From contig CAZITB010000083.1 of NCBI GenBank assembly GCA_964542055.1, positions 1-13,165 on the forward strand: a DNA stretch of 13,165 bases, in the 5' to 3' direction. Position numbers and translations under genes: made by a program. Positions 6,049 through 13,165 of the stretch are shown here, one piece after another (position 1 is the stretch's first letter; the number at the start of each line of letters is the position of its first letter). The notes under the pieces were generated by a model that did not search any database, was not told where the DNA came from, and saw nothing but the letters and a program-made list of their open reading frames with translations. The stretch comes from CAZITB01 sp964542055. GTDB lineage: Bacteria; Planctomycetota; Phycisphaerae; Sedimentisphaerales; CAMDDF01.

Positions 6049-7137
6049 CTAAGCTGGTTGGTTTGAAAAGTTTTGCTGGTAGGTGAGAGACTTTTCGAAT
6101 TTTTTTGGATCTTTTGCTTTTGCCAGTGCATCTTCGATGGATATATAACCGCGCGAGAGCATGTCTGCAAGAGACTGATCCAGAGATTGCATGCCTAATT
6201 TTCTACCAGTATCAAGTATGTTGTTTATCTCATAAATTCTGTCTTCACGAATACAGTTTCTAACGGCTGGGGTGCAAAGCATAAGTTCCACGCAGGGAAC
6301 CATACCCGGTCTGTCGATACGTTTGACCAGAGTTTGTGAAACTACCGCTTGTAGTGTATTTGCCAGCATAGAACGTATCTGGTTTTGCTGGCCGGAAGGA
6401 TAGATGTCTATAATTCGTTCAACTGTTTGTGCAGCGTTAACGGTGTGGAGAGTAGAAAAGACAAGGTGGCCTGTTTCTGCGGCTGTTATGGTTGCGCTTG
6501 TTGTTTCGAGGTCTCGCATTTCGCCGACTAAGATGACATCCGGGTCCTGACGGAGGGCATGTTTTAGTCCAGAAGCAAATGATGGACAGTCCTGGCCTAT
6601 TTCTCTTTGTTCAATCAGGCTAGCGTTAGAGGTCATATCATATTCTATAGGGTCTTCGATAGTTATGATATGTTTTGGCATATTGGTGTTAATGGTATCT
6701 ATCATTGATGCCAATGTTGTACTTTTACCTGAACCGGTAGGGCCGGTTACAAGGACGAGCCCGCGAGGTAAGTCTGTTAGTTCTTTTACATTCTGAGGCA
6801 GGCCCAAATTGTCAATAGGGGGAACGTCAGATTGAATGGTTCTAAGAGCAATTGCAATAGCGCATTTCTGAAAATGGGCATTTACACGGAAACGGGTTCC
6901 ATCTTCGATGGTAGTAGCGAAATCGACATCCAAATGTTTGGATAGTGTTGCCATATTGCGGTCGCCGGCAATTGTAGTGAGCATTTGCCACGCCTGGTCG
7001 TGAGTGATATCGTTAAAATCCTGCATCATGATCAGTTCGGTATTTATCCTGATAATCGGCGGCATGCCCGAAACGATATGTATGTCTGAGGCACCTGATG
7101 CTACTGCTTTTTCAAGAATCGAATTAATTTCAATCAT
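6049..7137 (-). CDS. pilT: Type IV pilus retraction ATPase PilT
   Basis: A 362-residue hexameric ATPase of the secretion-ATPase superfamily, working at the cytoplasmic base of the type IV pilus to depolymerise pilin and power twitching or DNA uptake. Seen in order are the N-terminal ASDIHIVSGMPP, Walker A GPTGSGKST (132-140), the Asp box ITIEDPIEY, Walker B DPDVILVGEMRD (199-209), and the His box TGHLVFSTLHT with His224 and His231. AVRNCIRE (291-298) matches the PilT-specific AIRNLIRE motif needed for retraction and separates it from PilB. Its length is near the usual 345-370. ATG at 7137 has AAGGA 8 nt upstream. It is transcribed away from gpsA and the other pil genes, so extension and retraction motors are under separate promoters here. 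Confidence 0.96.
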   Translation of the reverse strand: MIEINSILEKAVASGASDIHIVSGMPPIIRINTELIMMQDFNDITHDQAWQMLTTIAGDRNMATLSKHLDVDFATTIEDGTRFRVNAHFQKCAIAIALRTIQSDVPPIDNLGLPQNVKELTDLPRGLVLVTGPTGSGKSTTLASMIDTINTNMPKHIITIEDPIEYDMTSNASLIEQREIGQDCPSFASGLKHALRQDPDVILVGEMRDLETTSATITAAETGHLVFSTLHTVNAAQTVERIIDIYPSGQQNQIRSMLANTLQAVVSQTLVKRIDRPGMVPCVELMLCTPAVRNCIREDRIYEINNILDTGRKLGMQSLDQSLADMLSRGYISIEDALAKAKDPKKFEKSLTYQQNFSNQPA

Positions 7138-7169
7138 TGTCTAAATCCTTTTTTTATTTTATTAATCAT

Positions 7170-7183
7170 ATTTTCGGGAAAAT
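7170..7183. promoter_or_regulatory. Dyad in the pilT-gpsA divergent region
   Basis: ATTTTC-GG-GAAAAT is a perfect 6-bp inverted repeat with a 2-bp centre, located 33 nt upstream of the pilT start in the A/T-rich divergent region. It could be an operator for pilT. No regulator is identifiable, and short A/T dyads arise easily by chance. Confidence 0.3.
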
Positions 7184-7240
7184 TTTGCAGTGAGATAACT
7201 AAATTATTGATTTTTTTATATCCTTATTTGAGGTATTGTA

Positions 7241-7269
7241 TTGCAAAATTTATCAGATTGGGGTATTTT
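7241..7269 (+). promoter_or_regulatory. Possible promoter immediately upstream of the gpsA ATG
   Basis: TTGCAA (7241-7246) and TATTTT (7264-7269) lie 17 nt apart, each four of six matches, and the ATG follows after 7 nt, the same geometry as the rarA promoter. It is weaker than the rarA promoter. The competing reading is that TTG at 7241 is a start codon served by GAGGT at 7230-7234. Confidence 0.35.
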
Positions 7270-7276
7270 TCTGTTT

Positions 7277-8272
7277 ATGCTTAGAAATGTTATAATTATC
7301 GGTGATGGAGCGATGGGCACTGTCTGCGGGATGATCCTTGCAGCAAACGGGGGCAATGTAACCATGTGGGGGCATGATGAGCAGCATATAAAAGTGATGA
7401 GCGAAAAAAGGGAGAATACGCTTTTTTTGCCGGGTTATAAGTTGCCTGATAGCATGAAGTTAGAGGCTGATGACAGTAAAGTATTTAAAAATTGCCAGTT
7501 GATAATTTCGGCGGTTCCATGCCAATTTAACCGTTCGGTATGGACAAGATTGAAAAAGTATTATCCTGGTAAAGTGCCTATAGTTTCGGTTGCAAAGGGC
7601 ATCGAGAACGGTACCTTATTGAGGCCAAGTGAGATTATCAAGGATGTTTTGGGGAAAGAGACGCTTGTTGCGGTATTATCGGGCCCTACGATTGCTGATG
7701 AGTTGGCGCGGAGGCTTCCGGCGACAGCATCGGTTGGTTGTGATGATGAGTCGCAAGGGCGCGAGATACAGGAAAGTTTCAGCACTAATTGGTTTAGGGT
7801 TTATACTAATACAGATGTTGTGGGAGTAGAGCTGGCGGGGGCGATGAAAAATGTAATTGCGATTGCTGCCGGTGCCGTGGACGGAACGAAGGCGGGCGAT
7901 AATGCGAAAGCGGCGCTGCTTGCGAGGGGACTAGCTGAGATAAAACGGCTTGGGATTGCGATGGGTGCGACGGAAGAGACGTTTGCGGGGCTTAGCGGTT
8001 TGGGTGATCTGGTAACGACATGTATTTCTCCGAGCGGGCGCAACAGGTCGTTTGGTGAAAGAATCGGAAGGGGCGAAAGTGTTGATCAGGCCTTAAAAGC
8101 GACACATTCAGTGGTTGAGGGGGTTTCTACGTGCAAATCAGTTATCGGACTTGCGAAGAAATATAATGTTGAAATGCCTATATCAAGTGCAATTTATTCG
8201 GTCCTTTTCGAAGAGGTTTCAATCAAGGATGCGATAAATTGTTTGATGACAAGAGAGCTTAAATCAGAATAA
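7277..8272 (+). CDS. gpsA: Glycerol-3-phosphate dehydrogenase [NAD(P)+]
   Basis: A 331-residue cytoplasmic enzyme reducing dihydroxyacetone phosphate to sn-glycerol-3-phosphate, the backbone precursor for phospholipids. It shows the Rossmann motif GDGAMG (9-14), SVAKGIENG with Lys107, LSGPTIADELA, the catalytic-lysine stretch ELAGAMKNVIAIAAG (Lys191), LSGLGDLVTTC and SPSGRNRSFG, all in normal order and spacing. Thr-Ile in LSGPTIA replaces the usual Ser-Phe. The ATG at 7277 is chosen because the Rossmann strand starts right after it, as in homologues. A TTG at 7241 with GAGGT upstream would add 12 residues and cannot be excluded. It lies between divergent pilT and the pilM operon without evident functional link to pili. 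Confidence 0.94.
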   Translation: MLRNVIIIGDGAMGTVCGMILAANGGNVTMWGHDEQHIKVMSEKRENTLFLPGYKLPDSMKLEADDSKVFKNCQLIISAVPCQFNRSVWTRLKKYYPGKVPIVSVAKGIENGTLLRPSEIIKDVLGKETLVAVLSGPTIADELARRLPATASVGCDDESQGREIQESFSTNWFRVYTNTDVVGVELAGAMKNVIAIAAGAVDGTKAGDNAKAALLARGLAEIKRLGIAMGATEETFAGLSGLGDLVTTCISPSGRNRSFGERIGRGESVDQALKATHSVVEGVSTCKSVIGLAKKYNVEMPISSAIYSVLFEEVSIKDAINCLMTRELKSE

Positions 8273-8295
8273 AAATCCTTCATAGTTTTTTCTCG

Positions 8296-8314
8296 GGCCA
8301 ATAACAGCCTTTTT
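8296..8314 (+). terminator. Weak terminator-like hairpin after gpsA
   Basis: GGC and GCC, extendable by one G-T pair, flank an 8-nt loop and are followed by five T residues. The stem is too short to be convincing, but it is the only terminator-like element between gpsA and pilM. Confidence 0.22.
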
Positions 8315-8346
8315 ATCAGACCTTAAAATCTTTTTCATTATCATTT

Positions 8347-8375
8347 TTGCATATATCGCGGTGATTTTTTATATT
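8347..8375 (+). promoter_or_regulatory. Candidate promoter for the pilMNO operon
   Basis: TTGCAT (8347-8352) and TATATT (8370-8375) are separated by 17 nt. The -10 box matches five of six consensus bases and the -35 only three. It would give a 5' leader of roughly 110 nt. A promoter is expected in this 223-nt gap because the following five genes are tightly packed, but the exact box is uncertain. Confidence 0.3.
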
Positions 8376-8429
8376 TTACTTGTGAATATGTATATCTCGC
8401 AGAGAGTTTGTGTCAAATGTTTTGATTAT

Positions 8430-8445
8430 ACAACAAGGTTGTTGT
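8430..8445. promoter_or_regulatory. Perfect inverted repeat in the pilM leader
   Basis: ACAACA-AGGT-TGTTGT is a perfect 6-bp inverted repeat with a 4-nt loop, 50 nt upstream of the pilM start. It could be a protein-binding operator or a small RNA hairpin in the 5' leader. Nothing in the window identifies its partner. Confidence 0.35.
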
Positions 8446-8495
8446 GTCGAAATCATATTGATACGGAATAGCGAATTATAGGAAATGGATTTTTG

Positions 8496-9458
8496 ATGGT
8501 TTTATCATTATTCAAAAAGGAAACCTCAACAATAGGTGTTGACCTAGGCAGCAGTTATTTGAAAATGGCTCAGCTGAGTAACAGTAACAGGCTACCTTTG
8601 TTGTTAGAGGCAGGAAGTGAACGGGTTCCTGAAGGTATGAAAGCAGGCTCGCCTGACTGGCAGAAATGGGCGGTTCGTTCGATAAAAAAAATGCTTTCAG
8701 AAGGCACTTTTAAATCCCGAACAGCAATAAGCACGATGTCTTCTGATGATATTTATATCCAACATGTTAAAATCAGCAAAAATGAACAGGATATCGAAAG
8801 AGGTGCTTTTGAATCTATCAAAAAGAAGCTGCCTTTCAATCCAGACGACGCGATGGTGCAATGTGTTTGTAATGATGCTGTGGAAGGTAAGTCAAAGCGT
8901 GATGTCCTGGTGATGGCGGCAGACAAGGTCAAGGTTGAGAGACACCTTGCGATATTTGAGAAAGCAGGTCTCAATTTAAAGAGTATGAGTGTATGGCCCT
9001 TGGCTATAACAAGAGCCTATATTAATTTTTTCGCAAGAAGAACGGCTGATTCGGATTTGGTAGCGATGCTTCTCGATATTGGAGCCAACCACAGCAATAT
9101 AATTATGACCAAACATTCCAACCTTTTGTTTGCAAGGGTTATTCCCCTGGGTTTCAATCAGCTTAAAACAGATGCGGCCGGTGATAATCTTCTGGCTGAA
9201 CTTGCGGCATGTTTGAGGTATTTTGAATCGATGGAGACAGGTCTTGAGGTTGGCAAGCTATTGTTTTTATCAGGAAGGAATGTTGATAAAACTATCTGTG
9301 AAAAAGTTGCAATACTTGCTAAGCAGATGCATATACCTGCACAGATCGGTGATGTTCTGGCAGCAGTTGAGGTAAATCAAGCAGGTGAATTGTTAATAGA
9401 CAGACGCGGCATTAGACAAGGCTGGACTACAGCTTTCGGGCTTAGTTTGTCAGATTAG
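8496..9458 (+). CDS. pilM: Type IV pilus assembly protein PilM (actin-like ATPase)
   Basis: A 320-residue cytoplasmic actin/FtsA-like protein that binds ATP and the N-terminal tail of PilN, tying the pilus motor to the inner-membrane platform. The first phosphate loop is TIGVDLGSSYLKMA (12-25) and the second LLDIGANHSNI (192-202), followed by ARVIPLG. LLFLSGRNVDK near residue 260 fits the adenosine-binding region. The frame also has TTG immediately before the ATG at 8496; ATG is preferred, with AGGA and GGA upstream. It is first of five closely spaced pil genes. The length is slightly below the usual 340-355. No membrane segment is seen, as expected. Confidence 0.92.
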   Translation: MVLSLFKKETSTIGVDLGSSYLKMAQLSNSNRLPLLLEAGSERVPEGMKAGSPDWQKWAVRSIKKMLSEGTFKSRTAISTMSSDDIYIQHVKISKNEQDIERGAFESIKKKLPFNPDDAMVQCVCNDAVEGKSKRDVLVMAADKVKVERHLAIFEKAGLNLKSMSVWPLAITRAYINFFARRTADSDLVAMLLDIGANHSNIIMTKHSNLLFARVIPLGFNQLKTDAAGDNLLAELAACLRYFESMETGLEVGKLLFLSGRNVDKTICEKVAILAKQMHIPAQIGDVLAAVEVNQAGELLIDRRGIRQGWTTAFGLSLSD

Positions 9459-9470
9459 ATGAGGTAATTT

Positions 9471-10145
9471 ATGGCGAATATTAATTTTGTACCTGATGAT
9501 TATATTCAGAAGAAACAGTCTAACAGAACAAACTGGATTTACCTGTTTCTTTGTATAATGATGCTTGGGGCACTTGGCGGTACTTTTAGTATTATTAAAG
9601 TAAGGCAAAGTGCTCTTTCAAAGCAGGCTCAAAAAGTTGCAGAAAAGATGACAGAGGCTCAGAAAGATATTCAGCGATTTGAGGAGCTTCAGACCAAACG
9701 CAAGGAAATGATGCAAACGGCTTTGACTGCGGTTGAACTTCTGGAAGATACCCCCAGAAGTATAGTGATTGCAGCTTTAACGAATAATTTGCCTTCTGGT
9801 ACTTCGATTTTGCGTACCGGGCTTTCGGAGAAAAAGACCAGGGCATCGGCGACCAGGCAAGGGGGATATGCCAAGGCACAAAGTTCGCAAGCGACTAAAG
9901 AAGTTTTGAATACGGAGATCGAGATTGAAGGTATCGCACCCAGTGATGGTGAAGTGGCAGACTATATAGCGAATTTGGATAAATGCGCACTTTTTAAGGG
10001 TATTAACCTGATTTATACTAAAGAGTTTAAAAACGGGAAAAACCAAGACAGCTCGGTTCGAATGTTTAAAATTTCAACGGAGTTGGCGGAGAAAGTGGAT
10101 TTAACAAAAGAGTTTATAGATTCTTTGAAGATTAACGGAGTTTAG
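9471..10145 (+). CDS. pilN: Type IV pilus assembly protein PilN
   Basis: A 224-residue bitopic inner-membrane protein. The cytoplasmic tail starts with INFVPDDYI, the counterpart of the INLLP motif by which PilN docks into PilM. One membrane helix spans about 22-42, then a coiled coil (45-80) and a periplasmic ferredoxin-like domain. A linker rich in Ser, Ala, Gln and Lys (about 122-143) interrupts this domain and makes the protein a little longer than typical. The gene begins 12 nt after pilM with GAGGT upstream and is followed by pilO after 16 nt. With PilO it should form the periplasmic alignment heterodimer. The identification rests on motif, topology and gene order, since this family is poorly conserved in sequence. 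Confidence 0.88.
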   Translation: MANINFVPDDYIQKKQSNRTNWIYLFLCIMMLGALGGTFSIIKVRQSALSKQAQKVAEKMTEAQKDIQRFEELQTKRKEMMQTALTAVELLEDTPRSIVIAALTNNLPSGTSILRTGLSEKKTRASATRQGGYAKAQSSQATKEVLNTEIEIEGIAPSDGEVADYIANLDKCALFKGINLIYTKEFKNGKNQDSSVRMFKISTELAEKVDLTKEFIDSLKINGV

Positions 10146-10161
10146 CAATAGCGAGGATATA

Positions 10162-10698
10162 ATGAATAGCGGAATGAGACAAGTTACTTTTTTCCTGGCA
10201 TTGATCGGAATGGTTTATTTCGGCTGGGCCTATATGATAAAGCCTGCGAATGCGGCTTTGGCACAACAGAAGGTTCAACTTCAAAAGGATATCAGTAAGT
10301 TGGCGGAGCTGGAACGGGAAAAGGCAAATGCTCAGAATCTTGATGAGCAGGTTGCACAAATGGAAGAGGCAATACATTTTTTTGAAAACAAGCTGCCCCA
10401 TAAAAGCCAAATCCATGACGTATTGGCGCAGGTTTCTGAGAGATTTGTGATGCATGGGCTAAAGCCCAAGACAAATAAAACCGAAAAACTGGTAGGTCAT
10501 TCGGGATATGTAGAGCTTCCTATAAAGATGGAACTTGAAGGTAGTTTTACTTCTTTTTATAAGTTTTTGCTAGAGCTTGAAAAGCTGGACAGGATTACGA
10601 AAATCCGTCAGTTTGAGATTGAAGCGGGCGATGACGGCAGAGGAAATGTTGAAGCTGAGTTTACAATGAGTGTTTTCTTTCAGGATGTTGCAAGTTAA
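10162..10698 (+). CDS. pilO: Type IV pilus assembly protein PilO
   Basis: A 178-residue bitopic protein with a very short cytoplasmic tail, one membrane helix (about 8-26), a coiled coil rich in Gln, Glu and Lys (30-78) and a C-terminal ferredoxin-like domain (about 85-175) containing VELPIKMELEGSFTSFYKFL. That last stretch is the most PilO-like part: a beta strand followed by a helix with conserved F-Y-x-F-L. It is the expected PilN partner. GAGGAT precedes the ATG, and spacing to the neighbours is 16 nt on both sides approximately. It is a little shorter than the roughly 200 residues of well-studied PilO proteins. GspM is the main alternative, but the PilM and PilN neighbours decide for PilO. 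Confidence 0.88.
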   Translation: MNSGMRQVTFFLALIGMVYFGWAYMIKPANAALAQQKVQLQKDISKLAELEREKANAQNLDEQVAQMEEAIHFFENKLPHKSQIHDVLAQVSERFVMHGLKPKTNKTEKLVGHSGYVELPIKMELEGSFTSFYKFLLELEKLDRITKIRQFEIEAGDDGRGNVEAEFTMSVFFQDVAS

Positions 10699-10713
10699 AC
10701 GTGGAGTGATCAA

Positions 10714-11388
10714 ATGCTGGATTATATGAATCAAAACGAAGAAGATAGCCAAGACAAATCTGTATCGCTTCAGGAAGTACTTTCTGAAAGTGAAGATGAT
10801 ATTGATAATCATGAACAGGAAGAGGTCGGCGGAGAATTTGAAAATGAAGATCAGGAGTATCTGACGACATCGGTTGAAAAATCTTCTGTAAAGCGGAGCA
10901 CAGTTATGCTGGTTTGTCTATTCGCGGTAGGTGCGATCAGTATATTTTTGATGGTAAAAAATACGGGTCCTCAAACAGCTGGTGCTCAGGCAACAGCTCA
11001 AGCCGATGAGATCGATCTTGCAATTGCGAAATTGAGCGGTATCAAAGCTGAGATATTTTCCAAAATGGATGGTATAGCTAAGAAATTCGATGAGCTTTCA
11101 AGTATCGAGCAGATCAAAGTTGGAAATCTGCAAAGAAATCCTTTCAGTCTGCAAACGGCAGTAAGTTCCAGGATTGGAGCAAGCTCTATCTCAAGCAATG
11201 TTACAAACAGCTATTTTGCACTTGACAGTATAATACAATCCGACAATGGCAATCTGTGTATGATAGATGGTCAGGTTTACCAGGAAGGTGATAGTGTCGG
11301 CGGCTTTACAGTAGCAAGGGTTGAGAAAGACCAGGTTGTTTTGCAGGCAAATGGTGAAGTTAAAATATTAAAGATTGATATGCAATGA
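10714..11388 (+). CDS. PilP/GspC-like alignment-complex protein, membrane-anchored
   Basis: A 224-residue protein in the position of pilP. Residues 1-60 are strongly acidic (runs of Glu and Asp) and probably cytoplasmic, followed by one membrane helix (about 62-82), a linker with coiled-coil tendency (97-135), RNPFSL (141-146) and a C-terminal beta domain (about 165-222). That domain contains NLCMIDGQVYQEGDSVGG and VEKDQVVLQANGEVKILKI, the pattern of GspC HR and PilP domains that bind the secretin. Classical PilP is a lipoprotein with a lipobox; none exists here, so the topology is GspC-like. GGAG lies 8 nt before the ATG. Its TGA overlaps the pilB ATG (ATGA), indicating translational coupling. 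The role as the secretin-facing subunit is inferred from domain and gene order. Confidence 0.75.
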   Translation: MLDYMNQNEEDSQDKSVSLQEVLSESEDDIDNHEQEEVGGEFENEDQEYLTTSVEKSSVKRSTVMLVCLFAVGAISIFLMVKNTGPQTAGAQATAQADEIDLAIAKLSGIKAEIFSKMDGIAKKFDELSSIEQIKVGNLQRNPFSLQTAVSSRIGASSISSNVTNSYFALDSIIQSDNGNLCMIDGQVYQEGDSVGGFTVARVEKDQVVLQANGEVKILKIDMQ

Positions 11389-13165
11389 AAAATCTTCGGT
11401 TTTTGACAAAGAAATCAAATCAAACGGACCCTGAAGTAAATGTTGAGGATTCGTGTGATGATATGATACGAGGTTTGAGCAACCTTTACAGCCCTGAAGG
11501 AGAATCTGACCAGCGTGTAGATATTGCTGATCAGCTTTGCAATTCTGGCAGACTTACAGATGAACAGCTGCAAAAGATCCGTCAGCTGCAGAGGGAAAAA
11601 CCCGGTTCAGATGCGGCTATGATAATCAAACAGCTTCACCTGGTCAGGGATGATGATTTTCTTGAAGCTAAAGCGAACCTGTACGGTTATAATTTTATAT
11701 CTTTAAAGGCTGAGGATGTTGATAAGCAGGTTTATCAAAAGCTTGAAAGTTCTTATATAAAGAGCAACAGGATCATCCCTGTAAGTTTTATCAATGAAGG
11801 TAAAACGATTCTTGTCGCTACGAGTGAGCCCGGTAATGTTTTTGTTATCGATGATGTCAAAAGGCAGCTCAAAGTAGAGACAGAGATAGTTGTTTGCAAG
11901 GACAGTGATATTGATTCTGTCGTGAATTTTCTGGAAGCCAGCGCGATCAATTATGATGTTGATGAGATAATGAACGACATGGATGATGAGGTTGAGTTCA
12001 TCCAGGATGAGGAAAGTGAACACGATGATCTCGAAAAAATGGCGGGTGAATCGCCTGTTATTAAATTCGTAAATTACCTTATAAGCAATGCGCTGCATGA
12101 AGGGGCGAGTGATATTCATATCGAGCCCAAAGAAAAGCACAGCAGGATACGTTACCGTATTGACGGAGTATTGTTTGAGACGATGCAGGCTCCTATTAAG
12201 ATGCATTCTGCGGTATCTTCACGTTTGAAGATTATGAGTAATCTTGATATTTCGGAACGCCGTTTGCCCCAGGATGGAAAAATCGGCGTGATAGTCGCAG
12301 GGCGTTCGCTAGACTTGCGTGTGTCAACTCTTCCTGTGGCACAGGGTGAAAAGATCGTTATTCGTATTCTCGATAAGAACAGTATTATGCACGGTCTGGA
12401 CCATTCGGGAATGGAAGCGGATACCAGAAGTGATTTTGAAAAGCAGATATCGCTACCCCATGGAATTATACTGGTAACCGGTCCTACGGGGTCAGGTAAA
12501 AGTACGACTCTTTATTCAGCTTTGAACCAGATGGATGGCGATAAACTGAACATTTCGACAGTTGAAGACCCTGTGGAATATGAGCTTGGATTCTGTAACC
12601 AGGTGCAGGCAAGAGAGGGTATCGGTTTGACCTTTTCGGCGGCACTGAGGTCGCTGTTGAGACAGGACCCTGATATTATAATGATTGGTGAAATTCGAGA
12701 TTCTGAAACAGCTAGAATCGCGGTACAGGCAGCATTAACAGGACACCTTGTACTTTCGACCCTGCATACCAATAATGCGCCCAGTTCTATTACGCGATTG
12801 GTTAATATAGGTGTTGATGCTTATTTGATTGCGGCTTCACTTAATGCTATTCTGGCTCAAAGGCTTGTTCGTAAGATATGTGATAACTGTAAAGAGCCTT
12901 TTGCCGTTCCTGATAAATTGAAACATCAGCTTGAAGGAGTTGATCTGGATTTCAATAATATTTATCATGGGGCAGGTTGTGATAAATGCCGCGACAGCGG
13001 TTACAGCGGGCGAACAGGTATCTATGAACTGCTTGTTGTAAACGACAGATTCAGAAAGACGATAAATACTGATTCTTCGGCAAATAACATGCAAAGGGTT
13101 TTTGAGGAATCGGGCGGGAGAAGTTTATTCAAAGACGGGTTGATCAAAATTAACCGGGGAATAAC
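11385..13165 (+). CDS. pilB: Type IV pilus extension ATPase PilB (GspE family), 3' end missing
   Basis: The frame starts at ATG 11385, overlapping the upstream stop by 4 nt, and stays open to the window edge: 593 codons without a stop. It is the hexameric motor that drives pilus extension. Order: an N-terminal extension, a GspE_N/MshEN-type domain (about 45-200), an acidic linker (about 200-220), SPVIKFVNYLISNALHEGASDIHIEP, Walker A GPTGSGKST near 366-374, an Asp box with VEDPVEYE, Walker B DPDIIMIGEIRD, and the His box TGHLVLSTLHT. Four cysteines in CDNC (499-502) and CDKC (532-535) form the zinc-binding tetracysteine element of PilB/GspE, absent in PilT. The missing end should be short, as known PilB proteins are about 560-600 residues. 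GspE of a type II system is possible, but the PilM-N-O and PilT neighbours favour PilB. Confidence 0.94.
   Translation, partial: MKNLRFLTKKSNQTDPEVNVEDSCDDMIRGLSNLYSPEGESDQRVDIADQLCNSGRLTDEQLQKIRQLQREKPGSDAAMIIKQLHLVRDDDFLEAKANLYGYNFISLKAEDVDKQVYQKLESSYIKSNRIIPVSFINEGKTILVATSEPGNVFVIDDVKRQLKVETEIVVCKDSDIDSVVNFLEASAINYDVDEIMNDMDDEVEFIQDEESEHDDLEKMAGESPVIKFVNYLISNALHEGASDIHIEPKEKHSRIRYRIDGVLFETMQAPIKMHSAVSSRLKIMSNLDISERRLPQDGKIGVIVAGRSLDLRVSTLPVAQGEKIVIRILDKNSIMHGLDHSGMEADTRSDFEKQISLPHGIILVTGPTGSGKSTTLYSALNQMDGDKLNISTVEDPVEYELGFCNQVQAREGIGLTFSAALRSLLRQDPDIIMIGEIRDSETARIAVQAALTGHLVLSTLHTNNAPSSITRLVNIGVDAYLIAASLNAILAQRLVRKICDNCKEPFAVPDKLKHQLEGVDLDFNNIYHGAGCDKCRDSGYSGRTGIYELLVVNDRFRKTINTDSSANNMQRVFEESGGRSLFKDGLIKINRGI

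Noticed and set aside
11703..12206. 167-residue minus-strand frame
   Set aside because: Antisense to the well-conserved pilB region; no start signals or recognised domain.
11385..13165. Type II secretion GspE instead of PilB
   Set aside because: The preceding PilM, PilN and PilO genes and the nearby PilT point to a type IV pilus, although sequence alone does not separate the two families sharply.

Overview
The window is a gene-dense bacterial chromosome segment with two opposed gene blocks. Genes from 617 to 7137 lie on the minus strand and genes from about 7277 to the right edge lie on the plus strand. The gene content is a type IV pilus cluster with a PilT retraction motor, an ExbB/ExbD proton channel next to a von Willebrand A protein, and a LysM L,D-transpeptidase. 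This indicates a diderm bacterium. The style of the vWA, ExbBD and PilP-like proteins reminds me of Planctomycetota (Phycisphaerae-like lineages), but that is a guess from family resemblance, not something the sequence proves.

Layout, left to right. Positions 1-616 hold no gene I can support. They contain a degenerate dispersed-repeat-like block (244-270), two imperfect tandem copies of a roughly 42-48 bp unit (471-560) and a perfect short hairpin (588-602) just downstream of exbD. From 5861 down to 617 runs a probable six-gene minus-strand operon: rarA, 5-formyltetrahydrofolate cyclo-ligase, LysM/YkuD L,D-transpeptidase, vWA protein, ExbB, ExbD. Gaps are 11, 28, 15 and 9 nt, followed by an 8-nt overlap. 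A near-consensus sigma70-type promoter (TTGACC, 17 nt, TATAAT) ends 7 nt before the rarA ATG, which predicts an essentially leaderless transcript.

Upstream is pilT (6049-7137, minus), divergent from gpsA (7277-8272, plus). After a 223-nt gap come pilM, pilN, pilO, a PilP/GspC-like gene and pilB on the plus strand with very short spacings. pilB runs off the right edge.

How they work together. PilM-N-O and the PilP-like protein would form the inner-membrane alignment complex of the pilus. PilB drives extension and PilT drives retraction. GpsA makes sn-glycerol-3-phosphate for phospholipids and is probably a housekeeping insertion in the cluster. The most unusual part is the vWA-ExbB-ExbD-L,D-transpeptidase block. 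The vWA protein starts with a membrane helix carrying a TonB-like S-x3-H pair, followed by a Pro-rich spacer and then a vWA domain with an intact MIDAS. It looks like a TonB-type energy transducer whose terminal domain is a metal-dependent ligand-binding module, encoded beside a membrane-anchored cell-wall crosslinking enzyme. I infer a proton-motive-force-driven envelope system. The individual families are known; the combination and its function are the hypothesis.
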